Shown piece after piece: positions 11,521 to 23,316 of a stretch of DNA of 64,000 nt. Made by a program: the position numbers and the translations under genes. The stretch is taken from contig JAUJPP010000005.1 in the NCBI GenBank assembly GCA_030562195.1, positions 10,412,826 to 10,476,825 of the forward strand, written 5' to 3'. Position 1 is the stretch's first letter. Each line of letters begins with the position of its first letter. This DNA is from Nipponacmea schrenckii. Its lineage: Eukaryota > Mollusca > Gastropoda > Lottiidae. The notes beneath the pieces are model-generated. The model was not told the DNA's origin, did no database searches, and saw only the letters and a list, made by a program, of their open reading frames with translations.

Positions 11521-14305
11521 TATTATTTCCACCCCGGTTTTTTTGAGTTGTCTTTTTGTGTCACTGTTGTTGCTAGTGTTACCCATTTTCATAGAATATG
11601 CATAACAGTAATGTCTTTTAGGAGACCAATAGTGTCTTGTATAGTCTACAGAGGTGGGCGCTAGTACTCTTCTAGATGTACAGAGGGGCGTACCCTGCCC
11701 TTGCCCCTGCCCCTGTCCCGGGCGACTTACCATAAACGCCACGTAGTTCCGCCTTCCAAACGGTTTCATAGTTGGGGCATTATGATGTAACTCCAACGTC
11801 GTGTTTTACACATGCACATGCTTTTCCAGTCATATCTGCATTGCACATCATTAACCTTCGTACCTCAAGACCGCTGTGTTCCTTAATTAAGAATTAATTA
11901 TATTTGTTCAACTCAAGTTAGGTTATTGATGTACAGTCAATACTGGTCATGTATATGAAAGTCGTCTTAACAGAATAATATAAGTATAAGCGGATTAGTT
12001 TTTAATTAAACCAGTGGAAAGATGTTACTATATTTTGTCTCTTTCAAATCAAGACAGTTTACCGTATTTACCTCTACCAAAGTAGCTTGTCAGGCACGAT
12101 AATGTACGTACACTGGTACGACACGGATGCAAAACTCCATTCCTTTTGACCTGATCTCGACCGAGAAATTAGCATCATTTCGACAGCCTAACTTTAACTA
12201 AGAAAATAATTACTTTTATGTAAATTCTTAAATAGACATAATCAAATTTTAGAAAAAAAAATAAATCGAACAAAAACAACTCTGATGAGATGCCAAATCA
12301 TTAAGTTGTTCGCCCGTATAGAAAATAACGTCCATTTGACTGTTTTTTACTGAAAATCATTTTAATTAAGCCTCTATCATCCAGTCTCTAGTTGTCTTCC
12401 CCGACGTCATACGAAACAACGTAGATCGTAACATAGAATTTTCAAATAAGAACGCACAACGCATGTAATTAGCAATAGCTTGACAGCTATAACCATCGTG
12501 CAAACACGACTCTTGTTTCGTCCGTTTCTAGTCTAGAGTTACCCCTTCGAACTCTGTACAGTTGCATTAAACAAAATGAGATATCCCTTGACAAGACAAG
12601 ATACAACTGCAGGCAAGAATTTCACAGGTTTCTAATCATGTTAGAACGGATTCTTAGTAACTTCCAAAGGTTTCTAATGACGTTATAGTACTTGAATGGA
12701 CCAATATAACTACTAGAATACTGTTCTTCCGGTGTCTTTTGAGGTCAATTTGTGTTGGCGAGTCTATGGCCATACGATACTACTTCTAGTTGTTACTTAG
12801 AAATAACACACACGAACGTAAACCATGTTGCAGATAACTCATTATAGTGAGATTGTGAAATAAATCTACTATTCTGTCACTCATTTGACCATGGCCTTAC
12901 AGAACTGTGTATGGTTCTTACTTAGAAATAACACACACTAACGTAATTAATAGCCATTTTGAATCGCTGCCTCGACTTATTGAGTAATTGCTCCACTTGT
13001 TTCCAAACAGATGCTGAAAAAGTGGGACGTAAAACTCCATTTATTTCATGACTGCCGTTGGCGAATCACAATTAAATATCATTAATAAAAAAGTTATAAG
13101 GCACGCTAGCTGATTAAACGGCATCGATGACCTAAGGGTAACAGCTGGCTTCCGGTTCTATTATAGTCTCTGACGTCCAGACTTCTAGGGTCGACAAAGA
13201 CAACGTGTGACTGGACGATAAAGACTACTACCATTGCCGCTGTAGTCAATGTCAAAGTTGATAAGCCTTAAAGCAAATATCATTTATATTATTTCAATCA
13301 ACTTGTTCTTCGTGCCCACATTCGACCAGTGTTGATTCTGTTCATCAGCTTTGATCGTTCATTTAAAAGGAAATGGCAAGTCAGCACCTAAGAGGATATT
13401 CTCGTAGCATTACAGTTACTCGTTAACATTATGCCTTCTTCAAGAATCCTAACACCGTGTCATACCTTGACATCATTATGTACCATTTGTTTTGTACGTG
13501 TAGCGACTTGATTGATTGGTTTGTATGTTATCGAATTCAGCCAATCAGAGCCATTGATAGAGAGACTGTAAACAAAATGTCCTCACTCGTCAAGGTTGAC
13601 GCCATTTTAATCGGGGTCATTATCCTTAAGTCTAAGAAGTGTCGCACGATTTTCTTAAAAGAAAAGTTCATAATGATGTCAAGGTATTGGACAGAGTTCA
13701 GACCAGAAATCCAAATGTCATGAAACAGCATGATTGGCTTCTTTTCTTTTTTAATGTTCTATTATAGAATTCCATTGTTGAATCTAAGCTTTGTGATATG
13801 TTACAATGAAGGCGTGCTGTGATTTTGGTTTGATTAATTTTCTGAAGGAAATGTTCAAACTGCGACAGACAGAAAGAACGTATTTTAAAAGTACGAGCAC
13901 TCCGACATTCAGGTACTCTCAATGTGCCTCTTCTCAAACGTCGGTGATGTTTCTACAGGCAGAGAGAAGAATAATTTTGCTGGTTAAGTGACCCCAAAAA
14001 ATTTGTAATCTGATATTAATCCTGTTAGAATTGGTGGACGTAAAACTCAATTTTCTTTCATGTACATGGTATGGCTCCGAGTATGTCCTAAATCTATGTT
14101 GGTTTTAATAGTTGTTATAGACTTCAACAATTAGAAGTGCTGTTAGCACATCATCACGTTTTGTGGTGATGCCACTTAATAACTTAATTGGACATTAACT
14201 ATATTCCGGCTTAAAGCACTTTCACGGATTGTGGGTATTCTATATTTGTCAGTTTGACTTCTATACATTTAGCAGGCCTCTCTATTACACACAAGGCGGC
14301 CCCTG

Positions 14306-14420
14306 GGCCAAATTCGACCAGCGACTCCCTCACGAGTGACCCTCGGATATTACTATAAATAAATTAAATACTTAGGTTGACACGATTTGAATCTGAAACA
14401 ACAGAAAACTTCTTGACATT
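14306..14420 (+). repeat. Direct repeat, copy 2 (copy 1 at 11402-11520)
   Basis: The second copy runs into the T/G/C-only tract at 14520, while the first runs into different sequence. Confidence 0.65.
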
Positions 14421-14519
14421 TTTGCCACCCCCGTTGTCGTTGTTGTTCATGGCCGTGACTGCTGTTGGCTGTTGCTTATTGTCGCTTTTGACCATGTTGT
14501 TTTTATCACCTTCGTGGTC

Positions 14520-14936
14520 ACAGGTTTTCGTTTATTGCTGTTTGTTGTTGTTGTTCTCTTTTTGTCTTGTCTTTTTGTTGCTGTTGTTCTCTTTTTGTCT
14601 TGTCTTTTTGTTGTGTTGTTCTTTTTTTGTCTTGTCTTTTGTTGTTGTTGTGTTGTTCTTTTTTTGTCTTGTCTTTTTGTTGTGTTGTTCTTTTTTTGTC
14701 TTGTCTTTTTGTTGTTGTTGTTCTTCTTTTTGTCTTGTCTTTTTGTTGTTGTTGTTCTCTTTTTGTCTTGTCTTTTTGTTGTTCTTTTGTTGTCTTTTTG
14801 TTGTTGTTGTGTTGTTCTTTTTTTGTCTTGTCTTTTTGTTGTTGTTGTGTTGTTCTCTTTTTGTCTTGTCTTTTTGTTTTTGTTGTTCTCTTTTTGTCTT
14901 GTTTTTGCGTTTGTGGTTGTTGTTGGGTGTCCTTGT
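14520..14936 (+). repeat. Strand-asymmetric T/G/C tract, almost no A on + strand
   Basis: Irregular tandem copies of TTTTTGTCTTGTC and GTTGTTGTT for about 400 bp. Long open frames exist in several frames on both strands because one strand lacks A and the other lacks T, so stop codons are rare. I do not call any of them coding. Confidence 0.9.
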
Positions 14937-15309
14937 TGTTATTGTTCCAGACATCAACTTCTGACAGATATATCGGGAATATTTCAATTATACACGCAAA
15001 TCAATATCAGTGTTAAAGCTGCGACTGGCTGAGAGAGACTTGTAATTTATCAAGAAAAATTACAGTCGCATTTGTTTTCAGCGAGAAAAGAGAATCGTGC
15101 TTATCGGAGTAGTTTAATGTATAATATCACCTATTAAAGAACAATTAGTGAACATATTTAAGGAAATAATATGATATTCAACTGTGGCATTACACTAATT
15201 ATGCGAAAAACAGCCTATAATAAATAATACCTGTTAAATTTTGTTGATGCGACTTTGTGATATAATTTTTATAATCGTAATTCATAGAAAAATTATTGCA
15301 AAGTGGGCA

Positions 15310-15610
15310 AATGAAGTAAGCTTTTGTGTGGACTCTGATTCAGAAGGTTGGGACAGTTTTTTCGTAAAAGCTCAGACTTGGTTGATATAGCCGATGGTAA
15401 ATTCCTGATTTTACTGAGTCTTCAGATGAAGGTTATGCCTAAAGAAAAGAAACTTTTATGTTGACATTGTTCCTAGGTGGTTAGGATTGCTTTCCGATTC
15501 TGATTCTTCTTCTCAAATTGGAAGCAAAGTGATTAAAAGTTATTTTCTTAAAAAAAAAAGTCCATTTCATTTTGATTCTGACGATCAAAACGTTAGTGAT
15601 AAAAAGATCT
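15310..15610 (+). other. Possible decayed coding fragment upstream of the opsin
   Basis: Two short stretches translate to acidic/serine text (VDSDSEGWDSFFVK, then DSDSSSQIGSKVIK) separated by stops and frame changes. This could be a relic of a transposon or retrocopy; I cannot name the source. It lies just 5' of the opsin ATG, so it may overlap the opsin promoter or 5' UTR. Confidence 0.25.
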
Positions 15611-15688
15611 AAAACTGAAAATAAATAGGACGCTCTGTTAAATTTAAGTTTATTTTGAAGAAGAGATAATTAAAGGCTGAAACAGAAA

Positions 15689-18600
15689 ATGGAAAACCAG
15701 ACTTATGATGGCAATTTGACTATTCAGAAACTCTCTGACTCGGCGTATATGGCTACTGGAATTTATCTCATTTTTGTGGGTAAGTACTGTTTTGATTCTC
15801 TTTAAAAAGTAAAATAATTAAAATAAATAAAATAATTAAAATAAATAAAATAAAAAAAAAACGAACGAACGAACGAACGTACACGAACGAACGAACGACA
15901 AATTCCTTTTTTTAAACAATACTTATTTTAAGCTGGCTCATACTCAGATTCATCAACATTACGATAATGCTCAAATTAAAATATTTTTTTTTTACCTTGA
16001 AGTTGAGGAGACCTCCCCTTTAATTAGACACGAGTGTAAGCAACAATCATGCCAATCAAAGTACACAAGATCATGTTTTTCTTGACGTATAGAGCAATTA
16101 ATCTATTGTTAACGAGTTTAAAAATAATAACTATCATTTTACAGTGAAAAACAAAACAATTAGGTTAATTTATCGATTTTTTTACTGAATTTTTAAACTG
16201 TGTCGTCATTGACTTTACTACTCGAAGGAAATTCATTGTAGAATATATAGGAGAAATCGTTGAAAGGGGAGGTAATTCCGGTTCAAGGTATCAAGGAAAG
16301 GTAGGTTATATCGGTCAAACATATTATAGTAATTTTGCTTAAAGGTGCAGTTGGAAAGGGGGGTAATCTCGGTTAACACTATCGCCAGTAAGGGAGGTAA
16401 AATCGGTCAAAGATATTGCCAGGAAGGGAGGTAAAATCGGTCAAAGATTTTGACAGCAAGGGAGGTAAAATCGGTCAAAGATATTGTCAGCAAGGGAGGT
16501 AAAATCGGTCAAAGATATCGTCAGTAAGGGAGGTAAAATCGGTAAAAGATATCGTCAGAAAGGGAGGTAATATCGGTCAAGATACCGTCAGTAAGGGAGG
16601 TAAAATCGGTAAAAGATATCGTCAGTAAGGGAGGTAAAATCGGTAAAAGATATCGTCAGTAAGGGAGGTAATATCGGTCAAAGATATCGTCAGTAAGGGA
16701 GGTAAAATCGGTAAAAGATATCGTCAGTAAGGGAGGTAAAATCGGTAAAAGATATCGTCAGTAAGGGAGGTAATATCGTTCAAAGATATCGTCAGTAAGG
16801 GAGGTAATATCGTTCAAAGATATCGTCAGTAAGGGAGGTAAAATCGGTAAAAGATATCGTCAGTAAGGGAGGTTAAATCGGTAAAAGATATCGTCAGTAA
16901 GGGAGGTAAAATCGGTAAAAGATATCGTCAGTAAGGGAGGTTAAATCGGTAAAAGATTTCGTCAGTAAGGAAGGTAATATCGGTCAAAGATATCGTCAGT
17001 AAGGGAGGTTAAATCGGTAAAAGATATCGTCAGTAAGGGAGGTAAAATCGGTAAAAGATATCGTCAGTAAGGGAGGTAATATCGGTCAAAGATATCGTCA
17101 GTAAGGGAGGTAAATCGGTCGAAGATATTGTCAGTAAGGGAGGTAAATCGGTAAAAGATATCGTCAGTATGGGAGGTAAAGCTATCATATATATCAGTAA
17201 GGAAGGTAATCTCGGTTAAGGATATATGTGCTTTTGGTGGATATTTCACAATATTTACATTAGCTGTTGTTTTTCTCCATTGGACTAATGTTAATACGTG
17301 TGGCTTTTATGAGACAATAACTGCCATTGCCTCATCCCCAAAAACATTGAGCGTAGTAATACACGGTAACCAATGTAAATAAACATGGCCGTCGCGCTAT
17401 TAACGTCGATCATCTTCACGCTTGAACGTAAAATTCCAATTTTAATGATGAATTCTATTTTGTAATAAAGTTACCATTAGTCTAACCCAAAGCCAATCTA
17501 ATACTCACAGTCTCATACAAGAATAATTGGCAAAATGCGATAGAACTCAATCGAATTAGACCTCAGTGTACTGGCCACAGCCGTAGACCCATTTGACCTA
17601 GTTACTCGCTTCAGTTTAAGAGCCTAAAAGTGCAGGTTTATGGATTGTTTAATATTAAGTTTCAAAATACTATGCTTTTGCTGAAAATTAACTGAATTGA
17701 GTGTAAACTGTGGTCACCTATCAACATATGGAGCGGGCCTTCTTCTAGATTGGTCTTTATAGTTTCTTTCATTTTCTCAACTTTCCTACTTGTTTACATC
17801 CACCCCCCCTCCCGTTGTTCAATTGTATCCGCGTTCATTAAATTTCATGATTTTGTTGCTTTTCGTCGTTAAAGACGGAATTCATACCAAAATGTTTTAT
17901 ATTTACTGATAAATGAATTGATTTATAAAGATTAAACATAAAATTGAGATAAACATTGTTTTTTCTTACATTTTGAGAGCTTTCCCCCGCGAACTATTTT
18001 CTGACGAAAAGAAAATGGCTATTCCATCAACAAGATCAACTCCAGCGACAAAGGCGGGTAATATGAAATTTTCACGGAAGTGGAATTTGTCGTGGTGACA
18101 GGTTTTGAAAACGTAAATATAAGCAATAAACGGTCACCCTATGGCGGTTATGGTCGTATATCAGGAAAAAGGGTTTGGGTATGGAAAATTAATCATAAAT
18201 GCGCTAACGCGCATTCATTCAATTTTCCATCCAACCTTTGTCCTGATATACGACCATAACCGCCATAGGGTGACCGTTTATTGCTTAAATATTTGCCAGA
18301 CAATTTCATCAGTGTTTCTAATCTCTAGATTCAACGGAATTCAGCCTATTTAAAAAATATCAATTCAGGAATTCAGGACTATTATATTTAAAAAAAAAAA
18401 AAAAACCAATATGCCAAAAAGGTTATTGATTGAACCTAGTATATCTAATCAAACCTGGAAATAATCCAAAGAGAAAATCCGATAAAAACGGACAATATTG
18501 GATATCGTATTAACACGATTTAATACCAATCCAATATTGTTACAATCCTGCTACTTGGGCTTTTAACCCTCGAAGTATTTACACTATTTCTGTCTTTAGC

Positions 18601-21600
18601 TCTGATATGGCTGTATTTGCTTCAGCACAATCAAATGTTCTGTGATACCAAAAGGTAGATATTGCCGTCAAGGTATAAGTGTGACTTGACTTTGTAAATA
18701 TAGTTATGTACAAACCGGATATCCTGTGAATAAGTTCGCCTTTCATTGGTCAGTTATTTTAGGCAACATAGGAGCAATAATCTGGTTAGAAAAGGGACTG
18801 AAAACACAGTCTACTTGTACTTCCTGCATAGAAGTCGCATCAACCCAGTCATATCGAATGACTTATCTTGTATTGAATAATGTAGAGAGTCAAATGGAAA
18901 AATCTATCAAGATTACTGGCTGAAAGCTGACGATCAGACGAATTTTGATGAAATTTCTGTCCCTTGTGCTGTAATCTCTTATCTTTTAATTCTAGATGTC
19001 TGTTGTATCCATTACATGAATAACAATCAAAAACACTGACATGGCATTGAAGGGAGACTTTACTGCAGTTTTGTGGAATATAATATGAACAATCTCTAGC
19101 AGTGTAAAATGCAGAAACTTTGCTGTGCTCTTTTAAAATCACTCAATAGTATTGAAAACGCGATTTCAAGACGACCTTTATGACCTTTATAACTGCTTAA
19201 CCTCCTTTTGATTTACACATGTATATCTATATATTATATACTAGAAAACCCCTTCGAGTCCCTCTGATAAACCAAGTCATTTTATTTTTCTTCCAGCTAT
19301 ATTTGCCACGTTGGGTAACATCCTGGTGTTGTCAGTGATCCTGGGTGATCCCAAGCTACGAGCCAAACCACATAATGTGCTAATCATCAACCTAGCCATA
19401 GCAGATCTAGGCATCTCCTTTACCGGATATCCCCTGACCACCATTTCCGGTTTCTATGGAAAGTGGATATTTTCTGATTTCGCTTGTACCATAACTGGAT
19501 TTTTTAGTTTCTTGTTGTCAATGGGCAGTATGAATACTTTGATGTGTATCAGCATCTACAGATATACCTTGATTTGTCGACCAGAGAATCGTAAGTATCA
19601 ATATGCACGTGCATTCAAATATGTTAATTGTTGCCATAGCTACTGACATCTATCCACCATATTTGTGATTCGTGGGTATCTACCAATATATCAGGAATTG
19701 TCGTTCCGAAAAACTCTAGTATCAATATGCACGTGCATTTGAATAGTAAAAATTTGTCATAGCTACTATTAAAATAGTTATCTGTCCACCATATTAGTGA
19801 TGCGTCGATTTCTATCACGAATTTTTGTCGTTCCGACAAAAGTACCATCTTCATTAACCCATAAGGTACAGAAGAATAGGTCGTAAAACTCCATTCATTT
19901 CTTTTTCAAAAAAGTGCTCTGCATCGAAAAAAAAAACGAAATTGAAATGAAAATAATGCAGTTACTTCCTACTCATCTGGAACCTTCTAGGCTAATGAAG
20001 ACTAATGCTACTGACAGTCCATTTAAAGCCATTATTTAACGCACAGTTCGATTTTATTTTAATTCTGTGGCAAAAATGGGTAGTTATCTAGCTTATACGA
20101 CATAGCTATTGATTTTTTACTAGCAAATTTTTTCATCGAAATTCTAAGAACCGATATTATGATTATTTTTATGATACGGTGTGTTAAATTTCAACATTTC
20201 AATTTCACCACGTCTATTCGGTTGTCAATTTAATACGTTATGTGAAATTTCAACCTTTCAATTATAGAGGCTATTTTCAGCTTAGATAACAAGTTTTATT
20301 TAACAAGGGTCATGTGACATATTAAATCTATCATGTTCCATACAAACTTTTTAGACAATCAAATCCTTTTTTAGTTTTAATTAACAAGTAAAAGGGGTTA
20401 TGTAACTTTTCAATCTTACATTTTGAACCCCTCAAATATATATTTTTTTTTGCCCTATTAAAGCTATCATGGTCGCCAAAACAATGATTTGGACATCATA
20501 AATTCAGATAGTTAAATTATTTTATCTCCAGCTTGTTCGATTAGCTTTGTTAATTTCTTGAATTTCCATTTTTCTCTGATTTGTAACATCGGTTGCAATC
20601 ATTATTCTATATGAGAAGCTTTTTGTGTCATACTAAAGCTATCATGGCGTACAAAAGAAATATTCAATTATAGAGAATATCGTTTTATATATACTATAGG
20701 TATTATAATAGATGCGTCTAATAAGTCAATTCATGTTTTCTATTTTCAGGAAAATATCTAAATGACCGCAATACAAAACGGGTTTTAATATGCATTTGGG
20801 TCCATGCTTTGATGTGGACTGGTCTACCGTTGTTGGGCTGGGGTGGATATGCCCTGGAACCGTTTGGAACGTCATGCAGTTTAGATTGGGCCAACGGTGA
20901 ATACCGGAATGTCACATACCTGGTGTGCACCATCATCGTCTGCTATATTATACACGTGATTGTGATTGGTTACTGTTATAAACACGTGATTCAGACGACT
21001 CAGAAATTAAAATGTTGGAATGTTCAAAGGCAACATACACTTACTACTATGAACGACATGCTTTGGATCCACAAAGTTGTCTCCGACCATCAAGTGACAA
21101 TAGTAAGTAATTATTTTCATTCCCCTTGTCAGTGATACAGGTCGAAAGGACTCACATGGAAAAAGCGTCTAGTCGTTCGGATGGGACAATAAACCGAGGC
21201 CCCGTGTGCTACAGGCTGTGCACGTTAAAGATCCCTCGACAGTTGGAAATCGCAAAAAGAGTAGGCTAATGCCACTGTCCTGGCAAAATTTCCCTCATTG
21301 CACACTGCATGGCGTTGCCCGTCTTCATTAGCCCATAAGAAGCAGAAGAGTAGGACGTAAAACTCCATTCATTTCATTTTTTTTTTTCATTTATTATACG
21401 ACATTTGCTTTAGATAACAATCGCTACCTAATGCCTGTTATTGCCTTTGATATCTTGATACGATAATATATTATTTTTCTGTTTAATTCTATGATAGCTT
21501 TAATGGTAGATAGTTTAAAATCATTGCGTGTTAGCTCTGTAGCGACTGTGTTAGTCATCCGACATCCCCTTCGGAGAGGTTACTGGAGTAAATTTGTTTA

Positions 21601-22401
21601 TTTAGAAATGAAATTTGTTTAAAGCAATAATATAATAATATTTCTAAATCATCTTTCATTGTTTAAAGCTACCATGCACTCACAAAAATATCACAAAATA
21701 TTGTCCATATTTTTGTCAGATGTGTACGATATTGGTTTCAATTAAAACAAATTTCATATTTTCACACAATGAAATTTTTGTAATTTTATTTACATTGTTT
21801 AAAGCTACCATACATTCACAAAAAGTAATCAAAATATTTTTTCTTCAGATGTGTATTATATTAGTGATGTCCTTTCTGATTATATGGACACCCTACGCCT
21901 TAGTGTGTGTAATTTACATAATTATACCAGACCTACCAATCGAGTTGACGACCATCCCCACCATGTTTTGTAAAGCTGGCTGCATGGTGAATCCTATTAT
22001 ATATTTCTGTACCAACAATCAGTTCCGCGAAGCCTGCAAGCATATTTATTGTCGATGTTTGTACAAGAAAGTGTCTTCTGGCGTCGTACCGTAAGTGATT
22101 GCTACTTTTTATAAGAAAGGTTCGTGTATCGATTGACCTATATTATCTTTGTTTAAGAGACGGGGCATGTTCATACGAGTATGCGTCTGACCTAGTTCTG
22201 ACCTAGTTACTAGCATCATGACCCTTGACGTCATTCGACTGATTTGGTATATCAGCAGACAGTCTATGCTCGGTACCGTATAAAAGATTGTGACCATTAT
22301 ATTTCAGAACTAAAACGAAAGAATATGATGAAGTTACTAAAGATGGGATTTACATTGGTCGAGGCAAACTTCAAGTCAGAGATGAATATTCTATGTTTTA
22401 A
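15689..22401 (+). CDS. Opn5/neuropsin-like opsin, 5 exons, 357 aa, complete
   Basis: Exons: 15689-15779, 19297-19590, 20750-21102, 21849-22090, 22308-22401; GT-AG junctions and phases agree (1074 nt). The protein is a seven-helix GPCR with an extracellular N-terminus bearing sequons NQT and NLT. TM7 reads FCKAGCMVNPIIY: Lys288 sits six residues before the NP of NPxxY, the retinal Schiff-base position, so this is an opsin and should bind a retinal chromophore. Cys94-Cys171 would form the conserved disulfide, and Glu165 matches the bovine E181 counterion site. The E113 position is Thr97. EPFGTSCSLDW and the TM7 approach (IELTTIPT) resemble vertebrate OPN5 (EPFGTSCTLDW), hence the subgroup call. 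The usual D/ERY at the end of TM3 reads YRY (118-120). Peropsin or another Group-4 opsin is the alternative. The gene converges with testin downstream. Confidence 0.88.
15818..15900 (+). repeat. AAATAA and ACGA microsatellites
   Basis: Short AAAATAAAT-type repeats followed by tandem ACGA units, at the start of opsin intron 1. Confidence 0.85.
16255..17222 (+). repeat. 34-bp minisatellite in opsin intron 1
   Basis: About 27 copies of a unit containing AAGGGAGGTAAAATCGGT, then AAAGATATCGTCAGT. Copies are diverged at the left edge and very similar in the middle. Each holds a donor-like GAG/GTAAAA. The minus-strand open frame with TDDIFDRFTSL repeats is a repeat artefact. Confidence 0.95.
18115..18296. 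mobile_element. Hairpin MITE-like element in opsin intron 1
   Basis: A nearly perfect inverted repeat of ~180 bp. The left arm AATAAACGGTCACCCTATGG is mirrored by CCATAGGGTGACCGTTTATT on the right, and the complementarity continues towards a small loop near 18200-18215. The size and foldback structure fit a MITE; superfamily unassigned. Confidence 0.75.
19591..19845 (+). repeat. Tandem ~125-bp duplication starting at the exon 2 donor
   Basis: The block beginning AGTATCAATATGCACGTGCA at 19593 reappears at 19718, followed by matching CATAGCTACT, CCACCATAT and TTGTCGTTCCGA landmarks. The first copy begins inside the opsin exon 2 donor; the second lacks the GTAAG. Confidence 0.75.
21121..21391 (+). 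mobile_element. Family 1 SINE-like repeat, best full-length copy
   Basis: About 255 bp plus a T-rich tail. It runs from CCCCTTGTCAGTGATACAGG through GTGCACGTTAAAGATCCCTC, AATCGCAAAAAGAGTAGGC and GCCACTGTCCTGGC to GGACGTAAAACTCCATTCAT. It serves as the reference for the family here. It lies in opsin intron 3, starting 18 bp after the exon 3 donor. Confidence 0.85.
21656..21848 (+). repeat. Tandem duplication of the opsin intron 3/exon 4 boundary
   Basis: The block TTGTTTAAAGCTACCAT through an acceptor AG and ATGTGT is present twice. One AG is at 21718-21719 (then ATGTGTACGATATTGG) and the other at 21847-21848 (then ATGTGTATTATATTAG, the real exon). The acceptors are 129 nt apart, a multiple of three, and the sequence between them is open in the opsin frame. 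Confidence 0.8.
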
Positions 22402-22475
22402 AATAGTACAAAGAGACCATCTCTCTCTCGAAATACTGGGAACAAGACGTACAGCGTTTGTTTAAAAGTTAATGG

Positions 22476-22478
22476 TAA

Positions 22479-22527
<49 letters not shown>
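22476..22527 (+). repeat. GAT trinucleotide microsatellite
   Basis: About 15 uninterrupted GAT repeats, 75 bp downstream of the opsin stop and probably in or near its 3' UTR. The poly-serine frame on the minus strand is an artefact. Confidence 0.95.
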
Positions 22528-22824
22528 TATAAGGTGGTGTTGTGTCTTCATTGAACATTAGTAAAGCGGAATATTGACGTGGATGTACCATAGAGTAGTG
22601 AAATGAACGACAACTGCAGTAGTGTGTTTCAGAGACGAACGCGATTGGGATGAAATTCTTAATTGACGTGATGTTCAAACATGACGTCACCACTTGAACG
22701 GAGCGTTTTACATACCCGACGTTACCATATGAACGGAGCGTTTTATATACGAAACGTCGCCACATTAACGTTACGTTTTAAATACATGACATTGTCATAT
22801 AACATTGTCGCAGTACGAGACCTT

Positions 22825-23316
22825 AGGCCTTTTATTTAAGCAAATCGTATCAATACCGATCAAACCGTACATTTATTTAAGCGAAGCGCCAACAACGATT
22901 TGCCTACAATGCACACTTATTTTAGCGATTTGTCAAAGCGCATACCCAAATCGACCAACTCTCTCACAGCACTTTGGTACGATTCGATTAGCTTTTAAGA
23001 TGGCAGTCGCGAGTAGTACCGGTAACAAGAAAGAATATTTCGAGAAATTGTTCAAATATGATGTGAATGATTGCCTGCTAATTCCGAAGCGTGATTTAAT
23101 GACATAGGTCGAATATCTGCGAACAGTGAATAAAATAATTTCGCACCCATTGATAACAGAAATAATTTTTTTTTTTTATGCGAGCATCAAATTCCGGTTG
23201 GTCACACATTGCTACATCGATTCATGGTGTTTATTTAAGGCGAGTTGATTTGTACCACGTGATGATACTCAGCCGTGTAAAGCGTATTGATACGATTTGC
23301 TTAAATAAAAAGGCCT
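22825..23316. mobile_element. ~490-bp element with ~32-bp terminal inverted repeats
   Basis: The left end AGGCCTTTTATTTAAGCAAA is mirrored by TTTGCTTAAATAAAAAGGCCT-type sequence on the right, and complementarity continues through CGTATCAATAC. TTTATTTAAG motifs recur inside. This fits a non-autonomous DNA transposon. A short open frame (22991-23107, MAVASSTGNKKEYFEKLFKY…) lies inside; I do not recognise it. Confidence 0.7.

Larger units (their letters stand above)
10914..14500. other. Intergenic DNA with short repeats, no gene seen
   Basis: No splice-flanked coding block found on either strand. Contents: short AAGTTGATTGGTTAAGCTT-like repeats (10860-11060); a ~120-200 bp segment at 11402-11520 repeated at 14306-14420; a short direct repeat around CTTAGAAATAACACACAC (12795-12830 and 12915-12950); and isolated family 1 tail fragments near 13020-13050 and 14033-14060. 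Confidence 0.55.

Noticed and set aside
14377..15032. Long leucine/phenylalanine/cysteine/valine-rich frames, and a lysine/glutamine-rich frame on the other strand
   Set aside because: They exist in several frames at once because the tract lacks A on one strand; low-complexity artefact.
17064..17249. Minus-strand TDDIFDRFTSL repeat frame
   Set aside because: By-product of the 34-bp array in opsin intron 1.
22469..22765. Minus-strand frame ending in poly-serine
   Set aside because: The serine run is the GAT microsatellite; the rest has no recognisable features.
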